Positions 1 to 12,183 of a stretch of DNA of 64,000 nucleotides are shown in pieces. Each line of letters begins with the position of its first letter. The first letter of the stretch is position 1. The DNA lies in NCBI GenBank assembly GCA_018287875.1, contig JAGVVL010000018.1:1542501-1606500 (forward strand), written 5' to 3'. This DNA comes from Nigrospora sphaerica (Eukaryota > Ascomycota > Sordariomycetes > Amphisphaeriales > Apiosporaceae). A program made the translations under genes and the position numbers. Under the pieces are notes generated by a model. The model worked only from the letters and a program-made list of their open reading frames with translations, was not told the origin of the DNA and did no database searches.

Positions 1-814
1 CACGGACGACGCTGGCGCCGACCCTCTCTCACCGGACTGGCCTGGAGGAAGGCCTCGGGCCCTGCGCACGACGGCATCCCATGGCCATGGGAGCCACCGC
101 ACGGCCGCGACACCATTGCCCCACCTAGTTACGCCGTTTCAACCCAACGAATGGAGCATTTTGCTGCTTATATCACACACGACTTACTGGCTGTGGGTGC
201 CGGGGTCGGTGCGTTTCACGCCCAGCTCGACGGCGTTAATTACCATGCCAGCGACATGGGACGTCGTTGCCGGCAGGCAGGCATCGTCGTCGACCTGGAA
301 ATTGCCTGGTCGTGGGCGCCCCGCACGCATGCCACGCTCGACTATCAGCCGTCCCACGGGACAGCAGGGGCGCCAGCCAATGCCGCGCTGCCCTGGCCCG
401 GCGAAAGCCACCGGCCTGCATCACTTGGCCTGCGGGAGGAATGCCGGTGCATGTGCCCATCGTCTGCCACACACTCTCCGTGCTACCCAAATGCTTACAA
501 CGGTACTACTCAACATATGCCGAAACAGGACATCCATCTTTTGGTCCGTTTGGTGGATCGAGTTGTCCACCTGAGCTTCTCCATCTCCCACATAGGGGCG
601 ATTTTAGGGACGCCACGAACCATGGTGGTTCTGCCGCCCTGCCCTGCCACCCATTGTCGTGTACGTTTCACGAGCCCAGCCAGCCCAACCGCTTTGCATA
701 GTGGAAATAATTCCCATTAAGGATTGCATTCAGCAGCTGTCCCGCCCATTATCGCAGCTTCTGCCTCAGCCTTCCGCAATACAGCAGCGGCTCGACGCGC
801 CCACCATCTGACAC
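1..814. other. intergenic, no gene recognised
   Basis: The stretch downstream of the Rieske-AIF gene, reaching the window edge. Open frames of up to 189 codons exist on the plus strand (151-720), but they show no domain, signal peptide or splice pattern I recognise. The first ~100 bases could be the edge of a gene lying outside the window; nothing inside it decides this. Confidence 0.5.
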
Positions 815-2694
815 TTACTCGGGGGGACCCAAGCTCAGGATGTCCAGTCCTCCCTTCAACTCAGTCTTCGAGGGCATCTTACCCCGTCGCATAAGCTCCG
901 CCGCCTGAGACATGACCGGGTCCTGCAAGTCAAACGGTTAATAAGGCACTCCCGCCAGAAGAGACGTGTCGGCGGGTGGAGGAAACTTACGCGACCCATG
1001 CTCGCCATGGCCACAACCGTGTCGCCCTTGCAGTAGTAGATGACGAAATTGGCTTCGGCGGGGTTACCGTCCAATACGGTGTCGTCGAATCCAAGATGGG
1101 TGCTTCCGCAGTAGCGAAGCTGGGCCCCCAGCGCGGACCAGAAGATGGGCGTGAAGAACTCGGGCTTCAAGGCGGGGTTTACGATATGCTGGGCGACGAT
1201 GCGGCCGGATTGCTGGGCAACATTCCAGTGCTCAATACGCACATATTTGCCGTCTCCGCCGGGTCCATGGTAGGGGAATGAGGCGATGTCGCCGATGGCG
1301 TAAACATCCTTGAGACCAACCACGGAATAGGTCTCGTCCGTCTTCAGGGAGCCGTCGCCTTCCAGCTTGACAACCTTGTTCTCCCTCAGATAGTCGGTGG
1401 CGGGCGAAACGCCAACGCCCATAACCACGAGATCGGCCTCCAGCCTGGTGCCGTCCTTCAGCACAACAGCACCGACCTTGGATGGGTCGGAACCAGAGGG
1501 CTCGGCCTTGTCTACGCCGGCTCCCATGTAGAAGTTGATGCCTTTCTTCTCGAAGCTCGTCCGCAGGCCGGCACCGACGACCTCGCCCAGAACCCGCTCC
1601 AGGGGCACCTTCTCCATGCCGACCACGGTGACAGTGTTGCCGTCAGCAACGCAGTTGGCGAGCTCCATTCCGATGAAGCTGCTTCCAATAATGACAATCT
1701 TCTTGCCCTTGTCCCCGATGGCGTCTACAATGGCCTTGGCATGGTCGACACTGCGCAGGAGGAAGATGTTGTCCAGCACTTTAAAGCCTTGCACCGGGAG
1801 ATTGCGGGGAGTGCCTCCAGTCGCCAAAACCAGCTTGGAGTAGTTGAACTTGCCCCCCGCTTTGGTGGTCACCGTCTTCGCAGAGAAGTCAACGTCTGTC
1901 ACTTCTTCCTTCACCACATCCACCGACGCCGACTTGAACCAGTCGTCGTTTCTCCATTGAAGCTTCGATGCGTCCGTCATAAGCGCCTTGGAGAGCTTGG
2001 TACGGTCGATGGGAAGAAGGCCCTCGCTGGTAATCATAGTGACGTGGCCGCCATATCCCTTCTCGCGGAGTCCCTGGACCAGGCCCAGAGCGCCGGAGCC
2101 GCCGCCAATCACAACCACCTTGGCGTCCTGGGTCGCGCTCTGCCGCTTGAGTGTGGGCTGTCGTCGTCCCGACTTGATGCACGCCTCCTCTCCCTGAACG
2201 TAGACGGCTCCGTCCTTCTCGACAACCTTGAAAATCGGAATGGAGTCGAGTGCGGGGGCGTCCTCGACGTCGCCCGTCTTTCCGTTGAAGCACGCTGCCG
2301 GCCAGTTAGCAAGCTCGGACAGCTAGCGAGCCGCTCGAAGGCGCATAGCGGAAGGCTTACCTCCGTGCCACGGGCAAGTGATGCGTCCAGACTTGGTCAG
2401 GACACCCTTGACAAGAGGAGCACCATAGTGAGTGCATTTGGGGCCCATGGCCTGGATCTTGCCGGCAATGTTGGCAAGCAGCACCTTGCCGCCCTCGATG
2501 CCCTCGACCTCAACCTCCTGCTTCTCTCCGGGCTGGAGAGTCAGCGAGGTGACGTCCTTGAGCTTGAACTCGGACATGGCTCGTAGCTGTCGGCCGAAAG
2601 TGTGTTTCTGCGAGAAGGATGTGCCGAGATGAAACGGGGGTCGGAAGAGGGCGCGTGCGGATGTAGGCCGGAGAAGAAGGCGTACGGGATTCAT
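815..2694 (-). CDS. Rieske-domain AIF-like FAD/NAD(P)H oxidoreductase (AIFM3-type)
   Basis: Three exons, read 2694-2361, 2294-991 and 922-815, give 581 aa with introns of 66 and 68 nt. An N-terminal Rieske [2Fe-2S] domain carries CTHYGAPL (Cys87, His89) and, across the first splice, CPWHGACF (Cys107, His110). A pyridine-nucleotide-disulphide reductase fold follows: FAD-binding VVVIGGGSGALGL near residue 155, NAD-binding VIIGSSFIGME, and the second FAD motif YAIGDIASFP. The last exon ends DILSLGPPE, as in AIFM3-like proteins. The start at 2694 adds a basic, Ser/Arg-rich leader resembling a mitochondrial presequence; an internal ATG at 2577 would give a leaderless 542-aa form. By family it should pass electrons from NAD(P)H through FAD to the Rieske cluster; the physiological partner is unknown. 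It diverges from the DAO-family gene. Confidence 0.93.
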
Positions 2695-4318
2695 AAGGGA
2701 AGCGAGGTGGTGGAGGAGGATAGGCGGTCGATGGGGGGGGCTTCTCCTCACGCAGTTAGGTATCGTACGGTCGGCACTGTCAGCACGCACAAACGGGGAC
2801 CCCCGCGGCACGTCTTTGACGGCGGCCGAGGTTTCCCTCGACGCCTTCCACCGACAGCACCAGTAGAGACAACGCGGAAAGTGGGGGTGAATCTCGAGGC
2901 GGTCATCGGCAGGTTGTGTCATCCACGTCATGAGCGGTAATCCAGAGCTCCTCAGTGGCCCAGATGCTGAGAGCTCGGGCAGGGATCACTGGTTTGTACT
3001 ACTAGCACTGCTCCTGAGGGTTGTACCCCGCCAAACGCAGTAGGAGATCGGTACAGTGGGGTGCTCGGGCTGATCTGGGGTCCGCACTGGGATGCTATGG
3101 GATGCGATGGGAATTGACCCGCCTAGAGTCCACGGTCAGGGCTCTCTTTCCATCTTCTTTCGGTTCATTCCATCCCATCCCGTCTACGGGCCCGCACGTA
3201 GACGGCTGCCACATACAGCTGATGAGACTTTCGGGTTCGGGACGGGTGTCATGGACAAGAGACGTAGGAGCGAACGAGTGTGCCATGTTCCGCGGCTGTT
3301 CCCGAGCCGACTAACTGCCTGACTGCCTTGGGCCAGGTCGAGCTTCGCCGGAGACGTAGGTCGCCCGTCCGGCATTTACATGTACCGGAGTACGGACTAT
3401 TTTATTCCATACCCCCTTACTGGTGCACAACAGGCTCCTCTTTCCAGGGACCCCCTGATGAAGTCGGCCAGTTAGTTACCTACCTAGAGATCACCAGGCG
3501 ACAAGGGTGATTCCGTCCCGTCCCCCATCAGGCAAATGACTCTGAACTGCAAGGCTAAATGCGCACTCCCTTCTCGCCTTGGCTCGGATGTCGCCCCCAG
3601 CGCCGTCCGAGGACCCGGGCACCTACGCTGTAGGTAGACGCAGAGCTCCCAGGGGTCAAATGCCACCAGACTTTGGGGGGTCCATTGAGCGGGAGGCTAT
3701 TTGATTGGCGCGCGTTGGCTGTCAAGCGAAGCCAGGCACCGATTAGATTGGCCTCGCCGCCATCGTAGCTTCCATAGCAAACAGACGTCTCGCCAACCCA
3801 TTACCTCTTACATGAGTAGGTACATAAGGTGGGTGGGTACTTAATGTACCTAGATCCATCTTGAGATGATGGTACATGCTCGTCCACGATAAGGAAACAG
3901 CAAACCATGACCTACCTCACCAACAGACCCGTCCGGACTTCACTCCATTTCTATGGACCGTCAATGACCGCGCCCGACCCGATGGCATCAGGTCTGCGCG
4001 ATTCGACATCATGTAGAAGTGCCAAAAACTGCTTTAGACAGGGATAAGATAAGAAACGGACTGCTTGTTCGCTCGTTGGCCGTCAGCATCTGCACCATAA
4101 CTCCACATACCTCCGCATACGGATCGGAAGGCAGATAACGGTTTACTAACCCCGCGGACGCAGTTTTTGCACAATAATACTGTGCATGGACTTCTAGAAC
4201 AGCCTGATCATCTTCAATTAGTCTCGTACCCGATCCATCTTGATATCTCTACCGAGGGTTCCAGGAAAGCCGTGGCCCCAGCTTCGTTTCTGTGAATAGC
4301 CGACCCAAAGCTGCCGAC
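2695..4318. other. divergent promoter region, no gene recognised
   Basis: 1.6 kb between the divergently transcribed Rieske-AIF and DAO genes. It holds TACCTA/TAGGTAC motifs at 3475-3488, 3817-3823 and 3846-3852 but no convincing coding region or RNA gene. Confidence 0.5.
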
Positions 4319-5962
4319 ATGGTCCTTAGACCAGTAGTGGCTTCGCCGGCCGGGCCGGATGGCGTGACCGTGGGTCTCACAAACCCCGATACGACGGTCA
4401 CCGTCAATGTCGACGAATCTGCTGCCATTCCCCCCAAGGGCGAGCGATGGGGGTTCCCACGGGCCGGAGGCCAATCCCTGTCGTACTGGCTTCAGCAGGT
4501 GCGCTGTGACGAGCTGTTGGATCATCGGACGACGCCCGAACTCCCAGAGACGGCCGATACTGTTATTATAGGCAGCGGCGTGAGTATCTCGAAAACCCAA
4601 ACAAGACCTCTCGGGCTGGGAAGGGGCCATCTTTGCGAGCAAGAACTCATGCGTACGCCAGATCACCGGCACGCTCGTGGCCAAACAACACAAGGAAATC
4701 TGGCCGGAAAAGAGCGTCGTGGTCCTCGAGGCGCGAGACTTCTGTTCCGGCGCTACCGGCCGAAATGCCGGGCACTGTAAGCCCGACCAGTGGCGTGGCT
4801 TCGTCAAATACCAAAAGCTTTTCGGCACTGAGCAAGCAATGAAGGTAAGCGCAGCTGCAGGCAAAGGGGCCCTTTTAGTACAGTAGGGATTGACAGCATC
4901 GCTCCGCAGATTCTCCAGAACGAACAAGACACCTGGGAAGCCCTTGTTGCCTATGTTCGCGAGAACAAGGTGGATTGCGACCTGTGGGTCGGAGACACGC
5001 TGGACGTGCCGATGGATGAAGGGACAGCATCCTTGGCGAAGGACATCTTTGCCAGCTACAAGGCGGCCGGGGGCCGAGTGGATCACATCAAGGTCATCAC
5101 CGACCCCGACGAGGCGGCCAAGATGACGAGACTACGAGGGGCCCAAGCCTGCTATGCGTGGCCGGCGTCGACCGTGCAGCCCCGCAAGCTGGTGGCACAC
5201 ATGATGCGCAGCAACCTGGAGAAGGGGGTGAACCTGCAAACCTTCACGACGGTCCGCAACGTGTCGGCTGCTTCTGGCGAGACGAGCCGGTGGACGGTAC
5301 ACACGGACCGCGGCGCCATCTCGTGCGACAATGTGGTGCATGCCTCCAATGCCTACGCCCCGGCCTACGAGCCGTCCCTGCGCCCCCTCATCCGGCCCAA
5401 GCCGCACATGTGCAACAAGGTGCTGCCGCCCCTGGCCTTTTCGGGCTCGGGGGCGCTCCGAAACTCGTACGGCGTCCTGATGCCGGATGGGTCGCTCTTC
5501 AGCATCAACCCGCGCTCCGGCTCCGACGGCGTCGTCATGTTCGGCGGCTCCAACCCCGGCCAGAACAAGCTTGACGACTGGGTCCGCGACCACCCGGAGC
5601 ACTACGTCGACGACGGGCTGGCGAACGTGAAGATGGTCACGGACGAGGTCCGCCGCTTCGCCGATACCAGTTTCGAGGGCTGGAAGGAGTCGGCGGACCG
5701 CGACGGCATGGGGCCCGGCCAGGGGTTCGACTACAGCTGGTGTGGTATCATCGGCATGGCGGTCGACGGCGTGCCGGCCGTTGGCGAACTTCCGGGCAAG
5801 AAAGGCCAGTGGGTGTGCGCTGGCCACTGTGGCCATGGCATGGCGAGAATCTTCAAAGCGGCGCCGGGGCTGGTCAAACTGATGAATGGGCAGACTTGGG
5901 CGGAAACGGGGCTGCCGGAAGCGTTTCAGTTGACGCAAGAAAGACTGGCGAGACTAAAATAG
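4319..5962 (+). CDS. FAD-dependent oxidoreductase, DAO family
   Basis: Three exons, 4319-4579, 4662-4844 and 4910-5962, give 498 aa with introns of 82 and 65 nt. The first splice restores the dinucleotide fold VIIGSG-ITG (residues 82-90, GxGxxG), and exon 2 continues with VVVLEARDFCSGATGRNAGH, the hallmark of the glycine oxidase/D-amino-acid oxidase (DAO) superfamily. The C-terminus has the second FAD-contact stretch WCGIIGMAVDGVPAVGEL and GHCGHGMARI. There is no signal peptide, so it is probably cytosolic. Members of this fungal group oxidise amino acids or related amines; the sequence does not fix the substrate. An upstream in-frame GTG is ignored; the ATG at 4319 is the only plausible start. 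It is followed in tandem by the 179-aa gene, 209 bp downstream. Confidence 0.9.
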
Positions 5963-6089
5963 CCATGTCGGTTGGTTGGGGTCATTCACGCACCCGGCTC
6001 GTTGCTTACCGGAACCGGGTCATTGTTTGCACACACGGACCTTGGGGCCAACAACAACCAACCGGTACCGATACTGTACGTTGCACACC

Positions 6090-6095
6090 TATAAG
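6090..6095 (+). promoter_or_regulatory. TATA-type element of the 179-aa gene
   Basis: TATAAG lies 77 bp before the ATG at 6172, with a CA-rich leader (caacaacaacc) directly before the ATG. This is usual for a fungal core promoter and supports the single-exon gene as real. Confidence 0.45.
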
Positions 6096-6171
6096 AGTTG
6101 CACTCGGTCCAAAAGGCATCTCGGGAAATCTCTCTGAACATCTCTTTCCTCCCCGCAGCGCAACAACAACC

Positions 6172-6711
6172 ATGGGGGCAAAAAGCACGGACGAGCCTGC
6201 CGAGCAGCCCAAGGAGGTTTGGCGACTTCTCGGGAAGCTGTGCCCTCACTACCAACCTTACAAAGGACATGCCTATGTGCTACTCGCTCCACCCACAGGT
6301 CCAGAGGGGGGGTTTTCCTTCGACGACCCATTCGACGCCGTCGTCCACTTGCCGTACCGGCAATCCGAGCTGGAGTGCATGGGCCAATATCGCTGCTATG
6401 CCAAGGCTTCAGCGGGCTCGGAGGAGAAAGAATTCAAATCATCATCCCAATTTCACGTCGACAGCGGCTGGTACTTTCTCTTTCGGGACGTTCCACCGAT
6501 TTCAGGCAACGGTCGCCGCCAGATGGCCTTTTATCTCGATTATGAGGCAAAAGGTGATCAGACCTGTCGCCTAGTTTGGAGTTCCAAGACATTCAGCGGT
6601 CCTGCCAACGACTGGACTGGCGACGAGTATTTGAAGAAGGATTACAACGCAGCCAGAGCAGTGTTGAGCCGGGACCGTTTACGTGAACTGTTCCCAACGG
6701 TATGGGTGTAA
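6172..6711 (+). CDS. uncharacterised 179-aa protein, weak velvet-domain resemblance
   Basis: A single exon of 179 aa. The ATG at 6172 follows a TATAAG and has A at -3 (caacc-ATG-G). I do not recognise the protein with certainty. The order of motifs resembles a velvet-type immunoglobulin fold: a D-P-F-D-A-V-V-H-L strand (~residues 53-61), GQYRCYAKAS, then GWYFLFRDVPP and RRQMAFYLDYEA, and late SSKTFSG, compared with the family's DPPPVVQL, FFVFPDLS, yRLrF.L and AKkFPG. The canonical DNA-binding basic stretch of velvet factors is not evident, and the protein is shorter than VosA or VelB. No signal peptide or membrane segment is seen. It could equally be a lineage-specific protein. It is convergent with the coiled-coil gene. 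Confidence 0.7.
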   Translation: MGAKSTDEPAEQPKEVWRLLGKLCPHYQPYKGHAYVLLAPPTGPEGGFSFDDPFDAVVHLPYRQSELECMGQYRCYAKASAGSEEKEFKSSSQFHVDSGWYFLFRDVPPISGNGRRQMAFYLDYEAKGDQTCRLVWSSKTFSGPANDWTGDEYLKKDYNAARAVLSRDRLRELFPTVWV

Positions 6712-8794
6712 AAGAGGAACGGGGGGAAAGAAGAGCATGATGGGTCGGTTGGTCGAATGTGCATTCGGGCGCCCTCATTGTTGACCTGGCACCTCTTGTG
6801 GTCGAAACCTGAGAATCATGACAATAGAAGTCTCTCTCCCTCTGCTCCCATTTGTGCCTCCCAAGACAACGTGATGGTTAGGATATTGCCATGTGGCGAC
6901 GTATAGGTCTCGTTCCTTTCCTTGGAATATCACTGGACCCCAGATACCAGCCCCCCAGATCACGCGTCCCTCAACTGATACGCGCCGCCGGTTGCCATCT
7001 CAACGGCGCTTTAGACTCGGCAACCCAGGCGGTTGTGAACTGCTTCCGCCGCAGGGAACTTGTAACCGAACTCGAACTCACCAGCTGTTGGTTTTGGATT
7101 GTTGTTTCCCGCTACCGGGCTTCAATAGTCTCTCGTGTTGGCCCAGAGGTCCAAGTTGGGGCAGCCAACAAAGTGCCCACCTGAAGAAATCCATAGCATA
7201 ATTCAAGCGCAGGGTGTTTCCGGGGAAACCAAAAGCTACCATGGTCATCAGTTCTAGGCCTGGACACGTCACAACGCATTCTGTTCCTCACTTTCGCGGT
7301 TATTTGTGGCCACTATGCCGACTTGCAAGCAACCAGGGCGTTTTCCCTCATTAGTTCATAACACCCCGTAGGAGCACCAGGCAGGCCATGATAGCGCTTT
7401 ACTAAAGATGCTGGCATTACGCAAGTCGTTTGCGCTTTTCGCCATCCTTTAATTACCACGGGTCGACCGCCCCCTCGCAACCGGCCACGACCACCGTGGC
7501 GAGGAGAAATATTCTGTGAGGTGCTTCCTCCCATGCGTAGGCACGCCAGGTGCGAGGGGAGGAAGGGAGGCGCCATGCGCAGGTTCCGCGTGGGATTCGG
7601 AATTCCCACGATGTCGGCCCCACAAGGTCATCTCGGCGGAACCGGACCAAGTAGACACGGGGAAAGCGTCGGTACGCTCGCCGACGGCCGGAGCCAAGGA
7701 AGGCGCATTTCAGACAGGGCTCAGGGGTCACCGATTCCCGCCGAGAGCGCGCGTAGCCACGTGGCGGGGGTGGAAACCATCGCCCCTTTCTCCTCGCTCG
7801 CACGAACACCACCTGTGAGGGGGCGAGCGCGTACCGACGACAACGCGGCCCTCGCCGTCGGATCATCCAAGGACGCCTTCGAACCCCCCCCCAGCACGTG
7901 CGGAATTCTTCAGAACGACGAGTGGCGATACCAAGGCCCTGTGGTGTCACGCACGAGTGCGCATAAACGACGCCCACGGCGATCCGGGATGGAGGCGGGT
8001 ACGCGACAGGGGCAGGGAAAGACCCCTGTGGACCATCACCACACCTTATCTCTCCACCATCTCTTCTACCCCGGACCCGATCGAACTCCTTGCATGAACG
8101 CGGTGAACGGGCCCGGGGTTCTCATACGCAAGAAGGGGACGACCGCGCTCGCCGCACGCGCCCCGGCTTACCAATATAGGCAAATTCACGATGAACGACC
8201 CCTTCGGGCAGCCCAAAGGTAACATGGTGGCTCCGGTCGCTGGGGCCAGAACCAACAATGATGCACACGTACCTAGCCTAAGCAAGTACAGAGATGTTTT
8301 GGGACTAACGAAGTCACACACGTGTGTTCGGTACGTGGGCCTGGCGGCGGAAGACTGTATTAAGCTGGAGTATTATCCTCCCAACCACCGGAAGGCTACG
8401 AGCACGCTGACAAATGAAACCCGACAGACAGCTAGTCTAGCAATCACTGACGTGACGAAATCTCTCTCTCTCTCCCCCCCTTCTCTTCCTCCCGCTTTTC
8501 CTCTTTCTCAGCTCCTCTTTGTAGCCGATACGCTCCCCCGAATGCTTGCTTGTACAGCGCCCCTAGACTGCGGTGACAGGGCGGAACGAAAAGTGAATAC
8601 GCGGCGTGCGCGCCGTGCGGGTATCGACCACTGATTTCCCTCGCAACTCCCAAGATGACAGGCTCCCTAGAACACCTCCCAGATGCAGATAACAAAAGAA
8701 AAAGAACGGTGATGTACAGATATGGAAAAACGACCTTCGTGCCTGGGAAATACCAAGGCTTCCGGGTGATGTCGCAACGCCATAGCGACCGGTC
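6712..8794. other. intergenic between convergent genes
   Basis: 2.1 kb separating two convergent genes. Overlapping frames on both strands (for example 7521-8222 plus and 7453-7977 minus) are Arg/Pro/Gly-rich with no conserved motif. A pyrimidine tract, (CT)n then C-rich, runs at 8461-8493 and continues less purely to about 8518. No gene can be supported. Confidence 0.45.
8461..8493 (+). repeat. polypyrimidine (CT)n/C tract
   Basis: A run of 33 pyrimidines beginning with alternating TC and passing into C-rich sequence. Such tracts often lie in fungal promoters, but no plus-strand gene follows that I can support. Confidence 0.7.
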
Positions 8795-11224
8795 TTACTC
8801 GGCCAGGACCTCGCGCAGTGCGTCCTGGTCGACAACATCAGGCTTGACTTTGCTCGGCGTGCGCTTCTGGTGTGCGGCCCAGTATTCGTCGAACCCAGGA
8901 ATGGCGCCGGCTTGGTTGATGCCTGGGGCCCGGCCTGACGTTTTCGCTTCGCTTCTGTCCCGGGCTGGCTTCGTCGAAGTGACTGTCGAGGTCTCTGTCG
9001 ATGTCGCTACCGAGGGGACGCTCGTGTTGGTACCACCCCATGGCCGCCAGCCTTTCCATTTCGGTGCTTTCGAAGGCGGCTGCGAGGCTGCCAACAGTCC
9101 TGCTGCCGCACAGCCATTTCCCGGCAAGGAGCAGTAACTGTCGCGCAACAGCAAAGCGCCCCGCTTGCTCTCGTCGCGACACAGCATCGGACGCGCAACC
9201 ACGGCAGACACAGTACTGCTCGCCACAACCGACGTCGCGCTGCTCATGGGGCGTAGAATCAGCTGACTGGGCCGTGACTGTAGCGTGTGAATATCCAGAC
9301 CGCCAGCCAGCGACATGATGGACTCCTGTGACATGGCTCTCCGCAGTCGCCCGTGAGACGCCTGGCCGTGGACGGTTTCCTTCAGGTACAGCTCGATATC
9401 ACTCGGGCCGTGCTGCTGGTGCAGCCCAACACCCGCGAGCGCCTCCACGTCGTCGGTTTCCTCGAGAATGGTATGGGGCTGCGCGGCCGACGGCGAGTCC
9501 AACGAGAAGTTGGTGGGTATCTGGAAGCTCCGGCCCGAAACGTTCGAAGCATTCCTCCGGTGCGACCGCCAACACGGAGACAGGGGATCGATGCTGGTGA
9601 CTGGTGACCCGGGATACGAGTCTCCCACCGGCGGATCGAAAATCGAGGTACGGGGGTTTGAGATGGGCGAACTTGGAGCCGACGAGGGAGCGAAGTCCGA
9701 CGGTTGCTCCGACTGGACGGACCAGCAATTCGAGAGGAGAGAGTCCCTCTTCACGCGGCTGACGTGCGACGGACGCCACTGAGGAGGGGGTGTCGAAGAG
9801 CGGGAGGGCAGCGCGGGTGCGCCACAGGCACCCGGAGTCAGTCCCTGCCGCTTCTTCTTCTGCTTCTTCTCCTGCTTGACGGCCGTGACATGGTAATGAT
9901 GATGAACGTGAAGTTCTTGCGAGATGTTCGGGGCCGGGTTCTTCAGGGCATCCTGGGATTCCAGCTCGGCCCGTAGCGACGGAGCAAGGCCGATTTCCTC
10001 CTCGCCTTCGCCTAGCGGCTGATGGTACATGAGCTTCTCGCGCAAGGCCTGTATCTCGTCATTCGAGTTCATAAGCATTTCGCGGAGCTCCGAGATGGCG
10101 TGCTGGAGATGGGTGTTGTCCTGTAGAAGATCGCGCACGAAATGCGACACCGCCCCGCTCCCGTTTTTGGTGCCGTTGAGTGTCCTGGAGGCGGCGGCCC
10201 CCTTGAGGCGGCCGGCTGCCGTATTCAGTTCCCTTTCGACTTCGCGCTGCTTCTCCATGCGGCCCATCATCTCGGCATGGCGTTCCCGCTCCGTCCGGGC
10301 TTCTTGTTCCATCCGCTCCAGCTGTTCCTGCAAGTCGACAATGCCACGCTCGGCGCGCTTCCACCTCATCATGGCCGAACGGGCCTCTTCGCTGGTTTCG
10401 GCGAGGTTGCTCTGCAGTTCGGCCTGTTCTTGTTCCATCAGCGAGAGCTGGCGCTCCAACGACTGCACTCGCATCGTTTCGGTCTCGAGCCGGCGGATTG
10501 TCCGCTGCGAGGAGAGCAGGGTAGCCTCGAGAGACTTGATTTGTCCTTCAGAGTCGGTGACGGCGGCGTTGAGACATTCCAACTGGTCAAGAAGGCTCCG
10601 GTTTTCTTCAATGTAGCTGGCGTTCTTGGCCTCCAGCTCGCGGTTGTGCGTTTCCAGATGCTCGATCTTCTTGGTGAGCTCCAAGCGGTCGCGCTCGGCA
10701 TCAGCCATGTAAGCTTCATGTCGCGCGAGAAGGGCCTGTAGGCTGAATGTCAGAGACTCCGAGGGGCTCATTTTGGAGGCGTGCTTGGTGTTGCGACGGG
10801 GGGGACGGGAAGTTGGGGGATGCGACGACGGGCAAGCGCAGGACCGACGGCCGTGATAAGTGACATTCCTTCCTGCGCCATTCCGCGGACGGGATAACCA
10901 CAAAGGCGAGCAGCCGAGTCATTCGATGGGGGACGCGGGAAAGCGGCAGGATGACTTGATCACGATGACGCGCAAAGGGACGGGAGCTAGGTAAGGAAAA
11001 GAAAGCACGTAGCGCAGCATCACACAGGTGACTCCTGTTCAACATACCTGTCCGGCGCGGGCGGCCGCGTTTACATCCCTCTCCACGCTGTCCAGCACCG
11101 AGCAGTTGTGTTTCAGGAAAACACACTCCAGCGAGCCACAGCAACAGCGTATCGGCGCCATCTCTTGGCTCACCGACAGGTCCAGCCCGCGGGCGCTCTC
11201 GTCTGGTGATGCGTTGGCAGCCAT
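8795..11224 (-). CDS. coiled-coil protein with Cys-rich N-terminus, function unknown
   Basis: Two exons, 11224-11048 and 10735-8795, give 705 aa. Exon 1 encodes a short Cys-rich head (IRCCCGSLECVFLKHN) and ends ...ARAGQ. A 312-nt intron (GTATGT...TACAG) joins it in frame to ALLARHEAYMADAERDRLEL. I prefer this to the nearer ATG at 10771 because it removes an unrelated leader and continues the helix in phase; from memory, similar fungal proteins share this join. Residues ~60-330 are long heptad-rich coiled coil (ERQLSLMEQEQAELQSNLAE and others). An HHHYHV segment and a Ser/Pro-rich low-complexity region with basic patches follow. The end has IPGFDEYWAAHQKR, which looks conserved. There is no membrane segment or catalytic motif; a structural or scaffold role is only an inference. 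Confidence 0.82.
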
Positions 11225-12125
11225 GACACTTGTGGGGTGGCCGTGGCCCGCGTCACCATGCTGAGTTTGCGAATAGGCTCCCTAGAGAGGCAGAGACATG
11301 GACGTCGTTCGGCGGCAACGTGGGTGTCCGGTCCGACGTGCCGTGGTTCCTACGCGCGCGACGAGCGGCGGCAACCCAAGGTTCGGGCGAGCGGGTAGCA
11401 GGCAATGAGGAGCGGGGAGCGGATGGACAGGATGGGCTGGGAGGGTGGTCTGGGGGCGCGGGTGCGGGTGTGACGGAGGGATGGCGTCGTGATGTTGTCG
11501 GTCGTGCTGTGTAAGTGCAGTCGGGCGTGTCGTGCGCAGCGAGACGTGCGCGTGAGATGCAATGTACGACGAAGGTGCGTAAGGGGGAAGGGGGCGCACG
11601 AAGCCGAGAGAGAGGAGGGAGCGGATGTTGCAAAGGGACGACGGGGCGCCGGCTCGACGTGACAGATGTCAGCGAGACGTGAGGAGCAAAGTATCTTGTC
11701 GGCCTTCTGTCTCGACGGTGTCTGGATGCAACCTCACGGTACCCGTCGCCTCGCGTATCTGCTAATCTCGTCGCTGCTCGCTCTGCGCAGTGGGGGCCAA
11801 TATATTAATCTCGCGGATGGGATAGGGTGGGGTTGGGCGTGGCAGCGACGCGAATCTTCACAACGGCGACCGCAGGGCTGCGGCACGACATGGTCCTTGG
11901 GACATAAGTAGGCTATAGAAGCAAAAAGCAGAAGCAGAGGAAGAAGAAAGAGAAGAATGGACGCAGCGGCGGTGTACGGGGCAGGACGGGCTGCAGGAGG
12001 GTTTGCGCAGACGATGGAGACGCGGGTGTGGATGTGGTCGAACAGCACCGAAGGAACAAATAGGCGTATCCAGAGAAACGGCCGACGCTGGGCTACTGGG
12101 AAGCGCCCGCCGGCTGCCCGAGGGG

Positions 12126-12183
12126 ATCCCATCCCATCCCATCCCAACGGATCCCAGCCGTCTATCCCATCCATCCCTCCCAT
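12126..12183 (+). repeat. (ATCCC)n microsatellite, imperfect
   Basis: Four perfect ATCCC units at 12126-12145 are followed by degenerate copies. The same pentamer recurs in short runs near 3175 and 13198. Confidence 0.75.

Noticed and set aside
151..720. Plus-strand frame of 189 codons near the left edge
   Set aside because: No recognised motif or splice-compatible extension; composition like other spacer frames.
10736..10771. ATG at 10771 as the start of the coiled-coil protein
   Set aside because: The upstream Cys-rich exon joins in phase and replaces the twelve residues coded before the acceptor, which look like intron sequence.
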